From NCBI GenBank assembly GCA_027382625.1, contig JAJKFJ010022536.1, forward strand, positions 39,680 through 103,679: DNA of 64,000 bases, given 5' to 3'. The notes below the pieces were generated by a model. That model saw only the letters and a program-made list of their open reading frames with translations. It made no database searches and was not told where the DNA came from. Both the position numbers and the translations under genes were made by a program. The DNA is from Tetmemena sp. SeJ-2015. Its lineage: Eukaryota; Ciliophora; Spirotrichea; Sporadotrichida; Oxytrichidae. Position 1 is the first letter of the stretch, and every line of letters begins with the position of its first letter. Positions 1 through 12,608 of the stretch are shown here, piece after piece.

Positions 1-79
1 ATTGTTAGTAAAATTAGGTAAATAAACTTAAATATATTATAAAATGTCTTAAAAAATAACTGCACTTAAATTAAAATAA

Positions 80-3000
80 GAAAAATATATTTTAAATGAA
101 TTCAAATAAGAGCAGTAGATAGTTTTCAGACAATAAAATAAATAGGATACAATCTATCTCTCCAACCTTATTCCTTGCTATAGCGAGCTACTAAACTAGG
201 ATGCGTTTAGATTTGCTCTTTAGTCCAATCTAACTTAGTTATCGGTGAAAGGTTCTCAAATTCAATTGCTCTTGGGAAATTTATTTTAAATTATATTTTA
301 TTAAGAAATGACGATGACCCCAACTAATACTTAAGAGGAGGCTCTGTTATGAATATCATAGACTTAAGCACGGGCAAAATATCTAAGCAAGTATTTTTTT
401 GGATTTAATACATTCCTCTCAATTATAATTTAACAGATAATAGTGAAGGCTCTCCAGATTAATCTGGAGGGAATACAAATTCACCAAGTTACAAAAAAGA
501 AAATTGTACTTGCTAGCTCTATCTTAATAAAGTTGATGCTTAAGGATATTTGACTATACTTTTTTCAGACCCTATATAAATATTGGATACTGATAACTTA
601 AGTTCAAACATTTAGTTTCATATATAAATATAAAGAGGAATCAATTGTATTCTAAATAAATAAAATAATTATTTATGCTTAATCAATTGTACGCTATTTT
701 TAAATTTAATACTCTTTATTCTTAATTCTTACTTTTTGTTTTTAATGATTATTTATTATCTAGTGATTGAAACATGAGAAGAGATTTGAAACAAAATTTT
801 AGAAAATCTTTTATTAAATCTTCTGACTATCATTTACAATTTACATAATTTAAACATTATTTGCTCTGACAGCAATAATTTACAATCTTAATGAATTATT
901 CTTTGATTTCTTAGTTTATTGAGATATAAAAATTTAACATCTTTGATCTAATATAATTTTATCAGTAAAAAAAAATTAATTTTTCCTCAAGAGGAATTTA
1001 ATTGAACAAATAAAACTTGTAAATCAAATGATCTAAGCAACTTATCTTTTCAACTCAAAAATATATAAGTTGTTTATTTCGTTAGTTTCATTATAAACCT
1101 AATTTTTATATGATCCTTCTTATAATTTGACATTACAAGCAAAGATGATAGTGTGAACAATCTTCTTAATATAACTAACATCAGATATAATAAAATACTG
1201 AAGAGTATTAAATTCGGTAAAAACTAAAGCTTTGTAAACTCTTAATCTGAAATGACTATTGATTAAACCTACATTAAATCAGTTCGCATAGTCAGCTACA
1301 CTACTACAAACTTAAAGCTTAAATTTGATTTCTAAAATGTAGAAGCTGTCTCTTAAAGCTATGTAACATTATTCGTATTAATCATTTCAGTATTTAGATA
1401 AAATATACATGAGCTTTGCTGATCCATCATATTTTAAGGCTAAGGACTATAATTAATCATTGATAGTTAAAAACGAAATCTTGTCCACAAAAGTTGAACG
1501 CCAAGAATTTATCTCAACTTAACTAGAGAAAAATTTAGTTACAACATTTTAGGTTTTTGGAAACGTAATTTAAGCAGGAATATATATTAATATGCTACTG
1601 TAAATAATTCTAGGTTTTACGATGAAGCGTATATGGACTTTGCTAAATTTCCTCTCAATAATTTCGCACATTCCTATGCTTAGAATATGTACACCTTACA
1701 ATTTGTTAACTTGTCTAAATTCTATAATTGACATCTATTATGATATTTATATAATTATGTTTTATTTGCAAATCTCAAACATGTCAATTATCCCTTAAGA
1801 GCTCTTAGACATTATATCAACCGGTATGGAAAACTTCAAAGATAGTATATTTGGAGTATTTAATGAGTTGGAGAGCGATCTTGAAATTAATCAAATGGAT
1901 ATCTTTTTATTTGAAAACTTCACTTTAATACTTAACTTTATACGATATAGTTCTAGGAACTTCTTGGTTATATTTATAGTTACCCTTGTGACATTATTTA
2001 CTTTGGGCAATCCTAGGCGTTTTTATAAGGTTCATAGCTATGAAGTTCCCCATAAAGTAATTATTTACTTGATCATAAATATTTTTAGTTCAAAAAGTAT
2101 TTTAGTAAAGATTAGAGATGTATTATACTATTTAATTTTAAAATGCTTTGCTATTTTCTGCGCTTATTGAGACGTATTCTAAGAGATATTTAAAGAACTG
2201 TGTTGCAAGCTTCCTACAGCTTTAGCTTAACAAAATATTTTTGACTTACCTATTGTGCATAGTTTATTCTTTGTCAATCCCTGCCTTTTTGATTTTCTTG
2301 TTGAGGAATAGATTTTTGCTAAATGATAAAGAATTTCAGAACAAGTATGGATCTCTAATTTCAAATTTGAATCCGAAAATACTAACAAGCAAAACTTAGA
2401 ATGGGATATCTTATGGCATATTCCACACAACAATTTATCTCTTTAGGCGCTTTATTTACGCTCTCTCAATTTAAAATATTTCTAAAGCAAAAATAAATAT
2501 GAACATGAATTGCACATATTTTATGAATTACTTTTATTTTAAAATCATCCAAATTTGATTTAGATAATTATCTATCAATAAAAATTTAACCGATAAAATA
2601 TTTTTAAATGAGCTACAATTCAAGAATATTTGTAACTTTTGTAATAAAATTATAATATTGATTGAATATTTGTGATATTAATTGTGATGCTAATGAATAA
2701 TTAAGCTTTTCAGTTTTTGTTGTGCTTGCAACTCAGCTAAGCAAGCGCCCTCATGCTAATACTGTTTAGGCCCTACAAAAATTATAGAGATAATTAAATA
2801 GAGATCGTGAATGAAGTTAGCATATTTATGATAACTCTCCAGCTCATCCCATTCACAGAACATTTCAAATTATTTTATTTCGATGGAGACGTCCAAACAA
2901 GATAATCCATTGGTCTCTCTCTGATGATATAAATCTTTCTTATTATGCTTCTAAACTTTTGCAATTTCGCATTTGGAATTATTAGCAAAATACCTAAGTT

Positions 3001-3256
3001 CCTCAAAAATAAATAACTTAAGAAGCTACAAAAACATCAAAGTCGTGATCATTTACTAAATAATTAAAATATTCAAGCATTAACTCACAAACACAATGAG
3101 AATCTTAATATATAAAATACTTTTAGAAAATAATTTAAAACATAAATTATTAAATTAAAGTAATAAACTTGGTTTGAAACGGTCTTGAGGAGATCCACTC
3201 AAAATTACAAAGTATCTCATCACCTCTCAGGTCCATCTATTGGGTTAGTATTCTGA
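80..3256 (+). CDS. large multi-TM surface/membrane protein, in IES-interrupted pieces (5' end possibly outside window)
   Basis: Read with TAA/TAG=Gln, open pieces follow one another in frame-shifted blocks at about 105-280, 312-640, 1010-1375, 1382-2470 and 2695-3256. The first holds ...GERFSNSIALGK, continued by DDDPNQYLRGGS and a stretch containing GYLTILFSDPI. The middle has a beta-rich part (LKLKFDFQNVEAVSQS), then several hydrophobic helices, an acidic stretch at about 1825-1915 and further helices (IFLTYLLCIVYSLSIPAFLIF). The last block has two more helices after FRPYKNYRDNQIEIVNE and a polar tail, ending at TGA 3254-3256. The architecture, an extracellular beta-sandwich region followed by a C-terminal multi-helix block, recalls the large unnamed membrane-protein families of hypotrichs, but I do not recognise a named gene. 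AT-rich gaps between blocks behave as IESs. The start codon is not identified. Confidence 0.65.
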
Positions 3257-3649
3257 TATGAAATAAGCACCAATACAATAGTCATCTAAAGGAACTTTGC
3301 TATATGCTATCTTCATAGTTTATTTTCTTTGCAAATGAAAAAATTATTGATATTGAATTTAATGATTAAATGTATATATTTCATTAAGAAAGGTTTTTCA
3401 ATTAAGTTTAAATTGATAGTTTACTCAGTTTTTGAAAAAAATAAGTTCTTCCGATTTTGATTCGAAAAAACAAGAGTTTGGTTAGATCCATTTAGGAGAT
3501 GCATTGATTTTGAAACGTTTGTCTTCTTTTAAAAAGTATATGCTATGCTTTGCAAACATCATGATGAAAATTTCAAACAGTATGATCTATAACATTAACC
3601 CCCAAGTCTCAGGGACATTAATATAATACCAATTTTATATTAATTCATT
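3257..3649. other. AT-rich stretch, no gene seen
   Basis: Between the TGA of the membrane-protein gene and the next GC-richer patch I see only AT-rich sequence with short, unconvincing frames. Confidence 0.5.
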
Positions 3650-4062
3650 CATAAATCAGTATTATCTCCAAAAGTGGAGGTTAATTAACAAAAATGCCAT
3701 TACTGACGATATCACTTTGAGTTGTTAACCTTAGCCACACAACAGGCAGAAACCCCATTACTCTTGAGTTGCTATCGCCATTGATCGCTTCTTCAGTTCT
3801 TGATAAAACAAGAGAAATATGACTGAAGGTAAGGTTGGAGCCTTGATTCAAGCCATCTCTCCGTCTCATAGCGAAAAACAGCTGAGAAAAGCTGGAGCGA
3901 ACTCTATACATTGCAAGAAACTTAAGATTTGAAGAGATGAAAGTTTACTCCGATGACCTCAAGGTTGATGCATCTTCCTGCTAACTCTATTCATTACACA
4001 GATATACTAATTATTACTTTGAGATTGTCTTCTCCCTAAAATCCTCAAATTCTTTTTCAAAT
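3650..4062. other. GC-richer open patch, unassigned
   Basis: This stretch is visibly less AT-rich than its surroundings. The + strand has overlapping open pieces, including one ending KQLRKAGANSIHCKKLKI and, in another frame, LERTLYIARNLRFEEMKVYS. The minus strand is open over 3681-3911 in the standard code. No frame holds throughout and no family motif is seen. It may be one or two MDSs, a decayed gene, or part of the repeat that follows at 4095. Confidence 0.3.
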
Positions 4063-4094
4063 TCCTTGGTTCTAATATTGTGGGACCGAAATTA

Positions 4095-4330
4095 AAAAAG
4101 AAAACTGTCACTTTTGGAAGAGTCTAAGACTGAAACTGAGCTGAAATGAAAGACTGGACAATTGTGAGCTGTCACTTCAGAACATAATCTTACAGTATCT
4201 AAAATAATACTCGATGAGTCATATTCATTTCCTCAGCGAATCTAATTACTGGTTCCTCGATTATTTGATAAATTACTGAAGATAGAAATCAAATTGTCTT
4301 AAGATAAATGAGATGGTATTTATATATATT
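4095..4330 (+). repeat. dispersed repeat R4, copy 1
   Basis: It resembles 54893-55140 over at least 80 bases, from a block reading GGAAGAGTCTAAGACTGAAA here through the segment ending near AACATAAT. The second copy keeps an open frame (SPETEIELEWKTITIVNLPS), while this copy is broken by TGA codons. The outer limits are estimates. Confidence 0.45.
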
Positions 4331-4644
4331 GCCTGAATTAAAAGAAACATATAAATTAATATCCAAATTTATTTCAAATTCTGTTTTAAAATGGCGAATT
4401 TCTGCTTACGGCTAATAATAATGTCTTGCTCTGATCTCTGCTTTTTGCTCTTATTCTTATTCTTTTTATTTTTTAGTTGGGTTTGAATAGGCTTCCTTCT
4501 AAAATTTTAGTTGCTCAGTGCTATAATTTTGTTATCTTCTGATCAGCTTGCCGTAGAGTGAAGAATCCAACTGTTTCTGCTAAATTAGAGCTTGCCAAGT
4601 TAGAAATTGGTGCATAGAACACAACTTAAGTCTAAAATCTATAT

Positions 4645-4973
4645 CTTTGTTTGAACGGGATGAAGTACGTTAAAATATTTTAAGTTTACTTCTGTAAAGG
4701 CTAAACGAAGGAGGACTAAGCTCTAGTCTGCTACACTAAAAGTTAGTATTGTAAGAGCTCCTTGTATCCCAAGTATTCCTGAACAAAGTACTCAATCTGC
4801 TAAGTGGATAAAAGTCAGGTTCAACTCATAGAGAGTAAATTTAAAACTACATAGACACAAATAGCTAAGAAATCGAGATCAAACTCTAAAGTGTACTGAA
4901 AAATACTTGTAAAAAGTGGCTACTTTAAATAAAAGCTGGCCTTCTGAATCAAATAGGGCTGAACGTATTATAT
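4645..4973 (+). repeat. dispersed element family M1 (inverted-repeat, MITE-like), diverged copy
   Basis: It matches the internal segment of the better copies at 15441-15775 and 30170-30494, sharing CTTCTGTAAAG, ACGA(A/G)GAGGAC and GCTCCTTGT. Its right end (GGGCTGAACGTATTATA) matches the family terminal repeat. The left end is too diverged to place exactly. Confidence 0.6.
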
Positions 4974-5258
4974 CAATTAATTTTATACTATAAATAATTA
5001 TTAAAATATATCTAAAGCTGTCCTATCAGCAAAAAATTATATTAAAGTGCTATTGCTATATATTTGCCCCGAGAGATTCCTTAATTTATGATATAATTTA
5101 ATTTACATTATTTAAATTACTATAACTTTACTACTAATCTCTTTTTACAAAATAATTTTAAGACATTTCAAAAATATTTTCTAAGATTTAAATTAAAGCT
5201 AAAATCAAAATCTATAATGATTTATAAACACTAAAATACTAATAATTTTAAATAAATC
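4974..5258. other. AT-rich spacer
   Basis: I see nothing beyond AT-rich sequence with short A and T runs. Confidence 0.5.
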
Positions 5259-5876
5259 ATGAATAATAAATTCTATTTTAAGTTTCAACTTTTAATTGAA
5301 TTCCTAAATTTTGTAAGAATCAAGTGGAATAAAAAAGGCAAAAAAGACATAGCAAATTTAATTCAAAGAGGAATCAAGGAAAGGTGGAGGGATATAATAA
5401 ATCATGGATTAGAATCAAAAGTTCAAATGATAATAATTAAACAATAAATAACTTGGTAACATAAGATCTGGATCAAGAATTTGATTTATTTTATTGTTGA
5501 TAATACTTCATAAACTTAAATAACTTCTATTAATCCAGGAGATATAAAAAAGTCAGCATCAATCTTGGATTAAAAGAAAAAATAGAAGTCTATAATTAGC
5601 TCTTCAAATCCTGATGACTTAGAACACCCAGTTATGGTTCCTGTAAGATCCTTCAAAAGAATCAATAAAAAGAGAAAGCCACAATACTAAATGGCTCTTG
5701 AAGATTTCCTTTATTTCCTAATTATGTTTAGATCTAACTAGAGAATATCGAATGAAAGATTTTAAATTTTCAAATTTAAACCTTAACTGAGCAAGTCGTT
5801 CTTTGTTCTATAGACTATCTTAAAAATTTATCGTGACGAATTATTAGTTTCAAAATAAAGTTAAAACTCTTGTTGA
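5259..5876 (+). CDS. hypothetical basic protein, 205 aa
   Basis: An ATG at 5259 opens a frame that runs to TGA 5874-5876 if TAA/TAG are Gln. The most protein-like part is codons 92-155, rich in Lys/Ser with DDLEHPVMVPVRSF and RINKKRKP; the segment around IKERWRDIINHGLE is also plausible helix. The last ~50 codons (Phe/Lys-rich) look like noncoding read-through. No family motif is seen. It could instead be an MDS whose neighbours lie elsewhere, and the alternative frame over 5310-5430 is open too. Confidence 0.35.
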
Positions 5877-6786
5877 GATTAATTAAAATTTAGTTTTTAT
5901 TATCCACAAATTGCTTATAAAATATTTCATTTATGATTCGTTTTGTTGAATAAAGGAAAAATGTTTTAAAAAAATAAAGTAGGCATAAGCTCATATGAAA
6001 AGATAATTACGTAATATATTATAACTCCTATTAAAAACTAATAATTAGCTTTTATTATAAGTTAGTACTATTAATTGAAAGCAGAAAATAATGGAACTCC
6101 TAAGAATGAGAATTTCCAACTTAAATTTTAATAAAAAATAACTTAATTATTATTTTAGGTAAGTTTTTATCCTAAATAAAGTAATGAGCAATATATCAGA
6201 TAAATTATGTTTCAATATATTCCTCATCTTACTATTATGTGAGAGCGTTTCATAAGAATGCTTGTTAAACTGAGTTCTAAAATTATTTAATTAAAGGTTT
6301 AATTTTTAAACTTATATTTATACATAATTACAATCAATATTATAAATCTAAAAAAGTAATGATTCTAGTTTTATAATGTCTACTTTTATTGATAGAAGCT
6401 ACTACTATTTTTGCAGCATATCCATTTATTTATTTTCTTAGAAATTATTTATCAATTATTTAAAGATTTAAATTTAAAACTAAATACATGACTTTTTGTG
6501 TTAAATCTTCATAAATTAGTTATTAAAAGACTATTAGATTTTATTTCTTATTTGGGAATCTCAAAGTTCTTATATAAGTTTATTATAAAAAGGTAAGTTA
6601 AAATTATTAAATTAGTAGTTAGATCATAATAAAATTATAGTTTCAAAGAAAGTGAGGAGAATGTGCTTTAATAAAATATGGACTATTAAATAAAGAATTT
6701 TAAATTAAATTTTGTTTAAAGGGAAACAAATTAATTACCAAGTCTTGTAGCATTTTAACATAAGATTAGCAAAATATTTGCAGTTT
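5877..6786. other. AT-rich stretch, no gene seen
   Basis: Strongly AT-rich, with no GC-richer island and no convincing frame on either strand. It is probably germline-limited spacer or a long IES. Confidence 0.5.
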
Positions 6787-9700
6787 TTATTTATAAAATT
6801 AGAGTTTAAATTTGTATTCTGGGTAGAGAATGCAGAGTAATAGGTATTGGTATTGAGGGATGTTGAAATAGGGGAGTCTGATCAAGAGTTTTATGGATTG
6901 GGGAAGATTATATCATTGCAAGGACAAGATTTCAACACTTATTAAGATATTGGGACTGTGGACAATATAGTCTATGGTTAAACTATAGTTTACATATTGT
7001 TCCACGTAAAAAATGAATAAATTCAAGCACAAATACAGCTTATTTTGTTTTAAATTATTTAAGCTTCCTTTGCCCTCTGACTAACTTGAATATGATTCAT
7101 AAAATGGCTAACTCATTCTTTACAATCAGTCATATAATCCGCCCAATAGTAAACCAATATTTGCATACTACCCACTATCATTTACAGGATCTGGAAATAC
7201 AATGACTTATAATCAGTTTCTTGGGATGGGATCAGCCATGGACTATATTTCTTAGCAATTATATATTCACAAAGACCATACATATTAATCAAATACATAT
7301 TATTTTAATTATAGTTTAATATATTTTATTTTAAGAATAATCTAATTTGCTATGGTTGATAAATCCTGATACGCCTTATAAATAATTTATTAATTGAGCT
7401 TTGCTCTGCTCAGCAAGTTTAATAAGAATGACTTTCGATACAAATCATAATATATATGTTATCAAATAGTTCGTCTAGTTTAAATAATCAACTTATTTAT
7501 AAAGATTTATTATTTTAAATCTTAAAATATATATTTTTGACCTAGAAAAGTTAAAAAAGAAATGATTGATTGAATTTGGGTGATAGTTAAAAACTTAGCA
7601 TAAAAAAGTGGAAGTATTTTGTAATAAATTGTATAATCAAATAACAAAGAGAAAAAAAATATTGTAAATGGACTTTGGATGGCAGAATAAGCCTATTCAC
7701 CTGTTCTATCTTAGGCAACTGATATCAGCTTACATTATCGCTAAAGTAAGATTTGAAGGAAATGCCTTCTGGGCATTACTCAATGAAGTAAAATTTAATC
7801 TCCAGTTCCCCAGAGTCTTATGGCTCTCATATTTATAAATTTTGAGCTATAAATCTGATAGCGCCATCATTTAGGATATTTAAACTCATCTGTCTTTAGG
7901 AACCTCATTTTTAGTTATAAATTGATAAATTATAAGTACACATTAAAAAATGACATTTCTATGAAAACTTGTTTCATTTATTTATATATGATAACGTAGT
8001 AAATAACCATAATTTAAAGAAATAATTTTAATATAATTATTTTGAGAAGTTAAACATCAAAGATATTGTCTTACTTTTAAAATTTCTAAAAATTTAAGAT
8101 CCTGTCTAAAATAATAAATAAATTTTTTTTTGTTTGATTATTTAATGATACATTCAAATTTATATGCGACTCTTTTTAATAATAAGCTCTTAAAATTTTA
8201 ATATGCTGTCTTTGAGCTGAAGATATTTTTTAAAATAAAAAGAATAAAGTAAATTTTATATATTTTTATTAAATACAGGGTGAATATTATGACATGATCG
8301 AGGATTGGCAAAACCTAATAAAGATAGAGTACTTAAAAAAGTGATATTAATTAATTCTTGCGCATGATGTTAATCTTTTGCTAATGCTGTTCAAAAGTAC
8401 CCAAATTTAAGCATACTTTTGTAACACTTTGAGCTTGGCGGCGAAGATGAGTCTCTGTTGATCGGGAGGGAAGCCTTACTTATCCTAGGTACTTGCCTCC
8501 TCAGAGGTCCCTTACAAGTTGGGTTTTTAGTTTTTTATGGTTTTGCAGTTGCTAATGATGTTGTAGTAGATAAAGTCGTTGTAGTTGATATTTAAATTGA
8601 TTTAACTCTAAATTTAAAAAATAATATAATATTAATCACAGAACAAGGACTCAATGCATTTCTAACAAAAAACAATCTACGATCATGTATTCATATTTAC
8701 CCTATATTTTTTATTAAAAATAACTATTTTTATTCAGCCATCATTAAATTTTGTTTTATTCTACTCTAGATTTATATAATTCCACAAATTGATAGAAATA
8801 ATTATCCATTATAATAAAAAGATTTAGATTTAGAGTTATATTTATTATGATTTGCAGTTTCCGTAGTTAAACAGTGGTGGTTAATTTGTTCCATTTACAG
8901 GAGGGTTTTACTCAATTAATCCAAATATAATGATAGCGGGCAGGAATGACAGAAATGTCTAGCTCTTTACATTTGCATGGACTGACTCAACATTTTCTCA
9001 ATCGTTAATATTTATTATAAAAATTATAAAGTTATAGTCCTATACTTTTGCAGATACTATTCCATCAACTGTCATTACTTAAGGAGCAATTATTTACAAT
9101 ATTATATTCAAACATTATTATTCCAAAGGTTTTAAACTTATTAATTAGTAATTATTTATGCTCTAAGACAAATTAAGATTCTATTTTAGTTTTTATAGCA
9201 ACTATTTAACTTTAAATAATAAATGAGAACTTTCTCTCACCAACATATTAAGAGTAATTTATTTTACTGTGCTTAAGATATGTTTTAAGGATAAAATAAG
9301 GGTAGATATTAAAACAAATTCTTCATGTTGTTTTAAGTCTACTTATTTTTTTCAATCAAAGATCTATAAAATTTGCCGGAAAAGTAAAGCATAATTTTTT
9401 GAAATTAATTATTAGAATTCTTATTTTTTAAAAATTTCAATGTATAAAATTATTAGTTAAATTGAGAATCATTGAGGAAAAAAATAATTAAAATCTAATA
9501 ATACATTTTAGATAGAGTCAGTGTAGTTTTCTCTTAAAATAATAAATATTTCATTATAATATACAATAAATTGAATGAATAATCCATATTTAATTTGCTT
9601 GAATCACTTTGATCATATTTTAACTATAAATAAGCCCTTAAGAGACAAATTTATCATATAAATCATTTGTTATTTGAAGAGTGAATAACGACAAATAAAA

Positions 9701-11520
9701 ATAATTTATATTGGGAATAAAATAAATCGCCATTTGAACAATATAATTTATTTTAATTATCATATATTTCAGATTATATATTTTAACTTTAGTAATTCCA
9801 GAATGAAGTAAAGTTTTTCCTTTTATAAATTTGTAAGCTTTTAAAAATTGAGAAGAAAAAAAGTTAGTGAATAATTATTTCTTGTAATGAGATTTAGGAA
9901 TTGCTGAAAGAATATTTATTTCTCAAAAAATATAAATCATTTAAAAATATATAATTTATCCTTATATCAAATTTGAGACTCTCGTTTTCTAATTTAGAAT
10001 AAAGAATGCTATTCTAATCATCAATATATCTCGTTTCTGGAAAAAATTATGCTAATACAATATTATAAAAATATTTATTTTTTATAATGATTTTGAAACA
10101 AACATATCTAAGAGTTGATTTATAATATTTTAAAAAGTAAAATTCACACCTTTTTTGCAAATATTATTGTTAAATTGACTGGTCTTACGGTGGAGTGATA
10201 GGCTATACTACTTCAGATAATTTTTATAATTTAAAAGATAGCAACCTTAGACTTATTTATACCTCTTACGGCTCAGATCTTCAATTCAAATTACAAATAT
10301 AAATTTTACTTAAGCATAATTATTTGAAAAAAATATAATTATGACATTCATATTGTATATCTCAAGATTTAATTAATATTCTCTAACTAAAATAAACATA
10401 ATTTTGAAGATATATATTTATAGCCAAGATTTTAACTATTTTATTTCTTTGGATTTCTCAAGATAAGAAAATCTTAATAAACTGATCTTTCTCTATTTAA
10501 AAAGGATTTGTTCTGTAGATTTAGGAATCTTAATAACTTATAGGCGAAATTAATATTTATTATATTTATTCGCTGAAAACAAAAAGAATATTATAATAAA
10601 AATATAATAAAATATTAAATATGCAATTAAAGCAATTATTGAATTCAACAATCTATTCAAAGTTATATATGCCAATGGAGAATTACAGCAGCCCATATGC
10701 TACAGCATATGGGCTTATATGGACTAAACTCAGATTAAAATTGGCATTTATAAATTTTATAATTTATGGGAAAGAGTAATCCACTTAATAGACTTTTTAC
10801 CTAGGAATAGTAGGAGATGGTGTGAATTTCAATATCACTCTTGATTTATTTACGATGTATAAAAATTGCCCTACCTGCAATTTATATGGGGAAAAAAGTA
10901 ATAATTTCAACATTCCGGGAAGATATAAACTATCTTTAATCTATGAAATATTATATCTTTATTTTAATATATATATGTTTGGTTCTGTGAGTAAAAGTAT
11001 AGATTGCCTGGGACTTATTAGCTAATATCGTTATTTATTATAGTTAGGTGTACTCATACTTAACTAAATTTGGAGTAACTGCAGATTAATCTTGCATTTC
11101 TACTTATGTGACCCAGATAGCAGGTGCTTATTAAATTTAACCAATAACTCCAACCACAGCAAGCTCATTTAGCACTCCTTCTACTTTAAGTACTCTCCAT
11201 TTTAAATTATATACTTTTTCTCAACAAAGCAGCGTTAGCAGGCTTTTTAACCAAAGATTTAGGCTTGAAAATAGGAGCAAGTTAATGCATTTAGTAAGAT
11301 CAATCGATATAATTGCAAGATATTTACCTCCAATATAAGAATAATATTTATTTTGATAATTGAACCCGACATCGATAACAATATATAAGAATGCCACTTT
11401 CAAAGATATGTCCAAGTATTTTGACTAAGATACCTGCAGCTTAGAAGAAACTTTGACGCTTTAGGTATGGATACCTTAAACTAATTAGCTCAAAATTATT
11501 TTATCTCATGAATGTGACAC
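6787..11520 (+). CDS. segmented gene for a large secreted/surface-type protein (several MDS-like pieces)
   Basis: GC-richer open blocks alternate with long AT-rich gaps, all on the + strand. They lie at ~6805-7070 (with FYGLGKIISLQGQDFNTYQD), 7075-7262 (PSDQLEYDSQNGQLILYNQS), 7650-7850 (SSPESYGSHIYKF), 8862-9110 (GRNDRNVQLFTFAWTDSTFS, then SYTFADTIPSTVITQGA), 10185-10290 (DWSYGGVIGYTTSDNFYN), 11050-11210 (a Thr/Ser-rich linker) and 11430-11500 (YFDQDTCSLEETLTLQVWIP). The Gly/aromatic-rich, beta-like composition and order fit one extracellular beta-repeat protein, possibly related to the gene ending at 3256, but joining the blocks is inference. No start, signal peptide or clear stop was identified. 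A ubiquitin-like copy at 8.4 kb and a palindrome at 10.7 kb sit in its gaps. Confidence 0.5.
8355..8602 (-). pseudogene. ubiquitin-derived degenerate copy U1
   Basis: The minus strand reads DKQGFPPDQQRLIFAAKLK, close to the ubiquitin segment DKEGIPPDQQRLIFAGKQL, with TAA as Gln. It is preceded by a Thr/Ser-rich leader-like stretch and followed by sequence shared with U2 and U3 but not with ubiquitin. The C-terminal ubiquitin half is not recognisable. It lies inside a gap of the segmented gene around it. It is a decayed dispersed copy, not a working ubiquitin. Confidence 0.65.
10690..10715. repeat. perfect 12-bp palindrome with 2-nt spacer
   Basis: AGCCCATATGCT, then AC, then AGCATATGGGCT. 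It is markedly GC-richer than its AT-rich surroundings and could extrude as a cruciform. It lies between two open blocks of the segmented gene. Confidence 0.85.
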
Positions 11521-11697
11521 CAGCAATCTATCTAGGCAAAACTCAAATAAATATATGTGTTATAACAGAATACAAGTTTAACATACCAGATTCATTTATA
11601 ACTAAAATGGTAACATACAAGGGCCAAATCTAACAGTACTTCTAGGGAAGAATTTATGAGTTTGACTATGCAATCAACAAGTAGTTGTTACTTGCGG

Positions 11698-11772
11698 TGT
11701 GAATCTCCCATTTTCTTTAAGAGAGTCACTAGTATAAATAAATTCAAAGTGTGGAGCAGGTCTTCTAATTTT
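11698..11772 (-). pseudogene. short duplicated coding segment (SDSLKENGR motif), copy 1
   Basis: The minus strand reads RPAPHFEFIYTSDSLKENGR followed by FTPQV and then TGA. The same motif, RPAP...GDSLKENGRLTPQE, occurs on the minus strand at about 18090-18170. The flanks are unrelated apart from the shared core. It may be a copied MDS or exon of the gene at 17.9-19.1 kb, or a conserved motif in two related genes. Confidence 0.5.
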
Positions 11773-12608
11773 AAATTTTTAAATAGTTTTTTTATTTAAT
11801 TATTTTAGGGGTAAAGTTAGGCAAATTAATTATTGCAGTTAATTCTTATGAGGGAGAGAAAAAAGAGAAACATTCAATTTTCTATAAGTTTAATACACTT
11901 TTTAAATAAGTTATAAAATTTAAGAATTAGATATTAAGTTTCTTTAATTTTAATCAGAGTAATTGTTTTTAAAATTCTGTTAGTATTTAAAATAATTATT
12001 TTATATCAGACAGACATATAAGTAAAAGTTGAATCCTTACTTTAATAATTACTTTTATTATACTTAAAATTAGCTAATTTTATAACTGATTTCTGTTTTG
12101 TTTGTTTTTTAAAACAGAGTTTTTATTTTAAAAATAACATGTCTAGAAAAAAATTAGCTATCTCTAAATGAAATTTGTAAGCATTTTATTAATAGAGGCA
12201 GTTATTAATTCAAATTTGCTCAAAGTCTAAATTTAAAGATTAAGTGTTGAAAAAGTGTGTAAATTTTATAAATCGAAAGAAATTTGTATCTTTTTGTATT
12301 GATAAATTTAAATTTAGTAAAGTTTTTGAATGCAAAACTTTTAATTTAAGAGCTTATAAAATACATTAACTTTTATAAATTTGAATGAATGCATAAATAA
12401 ATATTTTCTCTCTCTTTAAATAATTTTTTTTTGTATTTTAGCTTAAATTGCAAATAAGAGAAAATATTGGAGGGAATCACTTCATTATCTAATAGAGGAA
12501 ATAATAATTTAATACATGCTCTTTTAAAAGGCTAAGGATCATTTTATTATTATCTATATAGATAGAAAAAATATAATTTAGCCTCCTAACAAATATATTA
12601 GCTAAACC

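Noticed and set aside
3681..3911. Minus-strand ORF of 76 codons
   Set aside because: Strongly Ser/Arg/Leu-mixed with no motif; the + strand frames read at least as well.
11221..11415. Minus-strand ORF of 64 codons
   Set aside because: AT-rich and Leu/Ile/Tyr-heavy, without motif, in a gap between + strand coding pieces.
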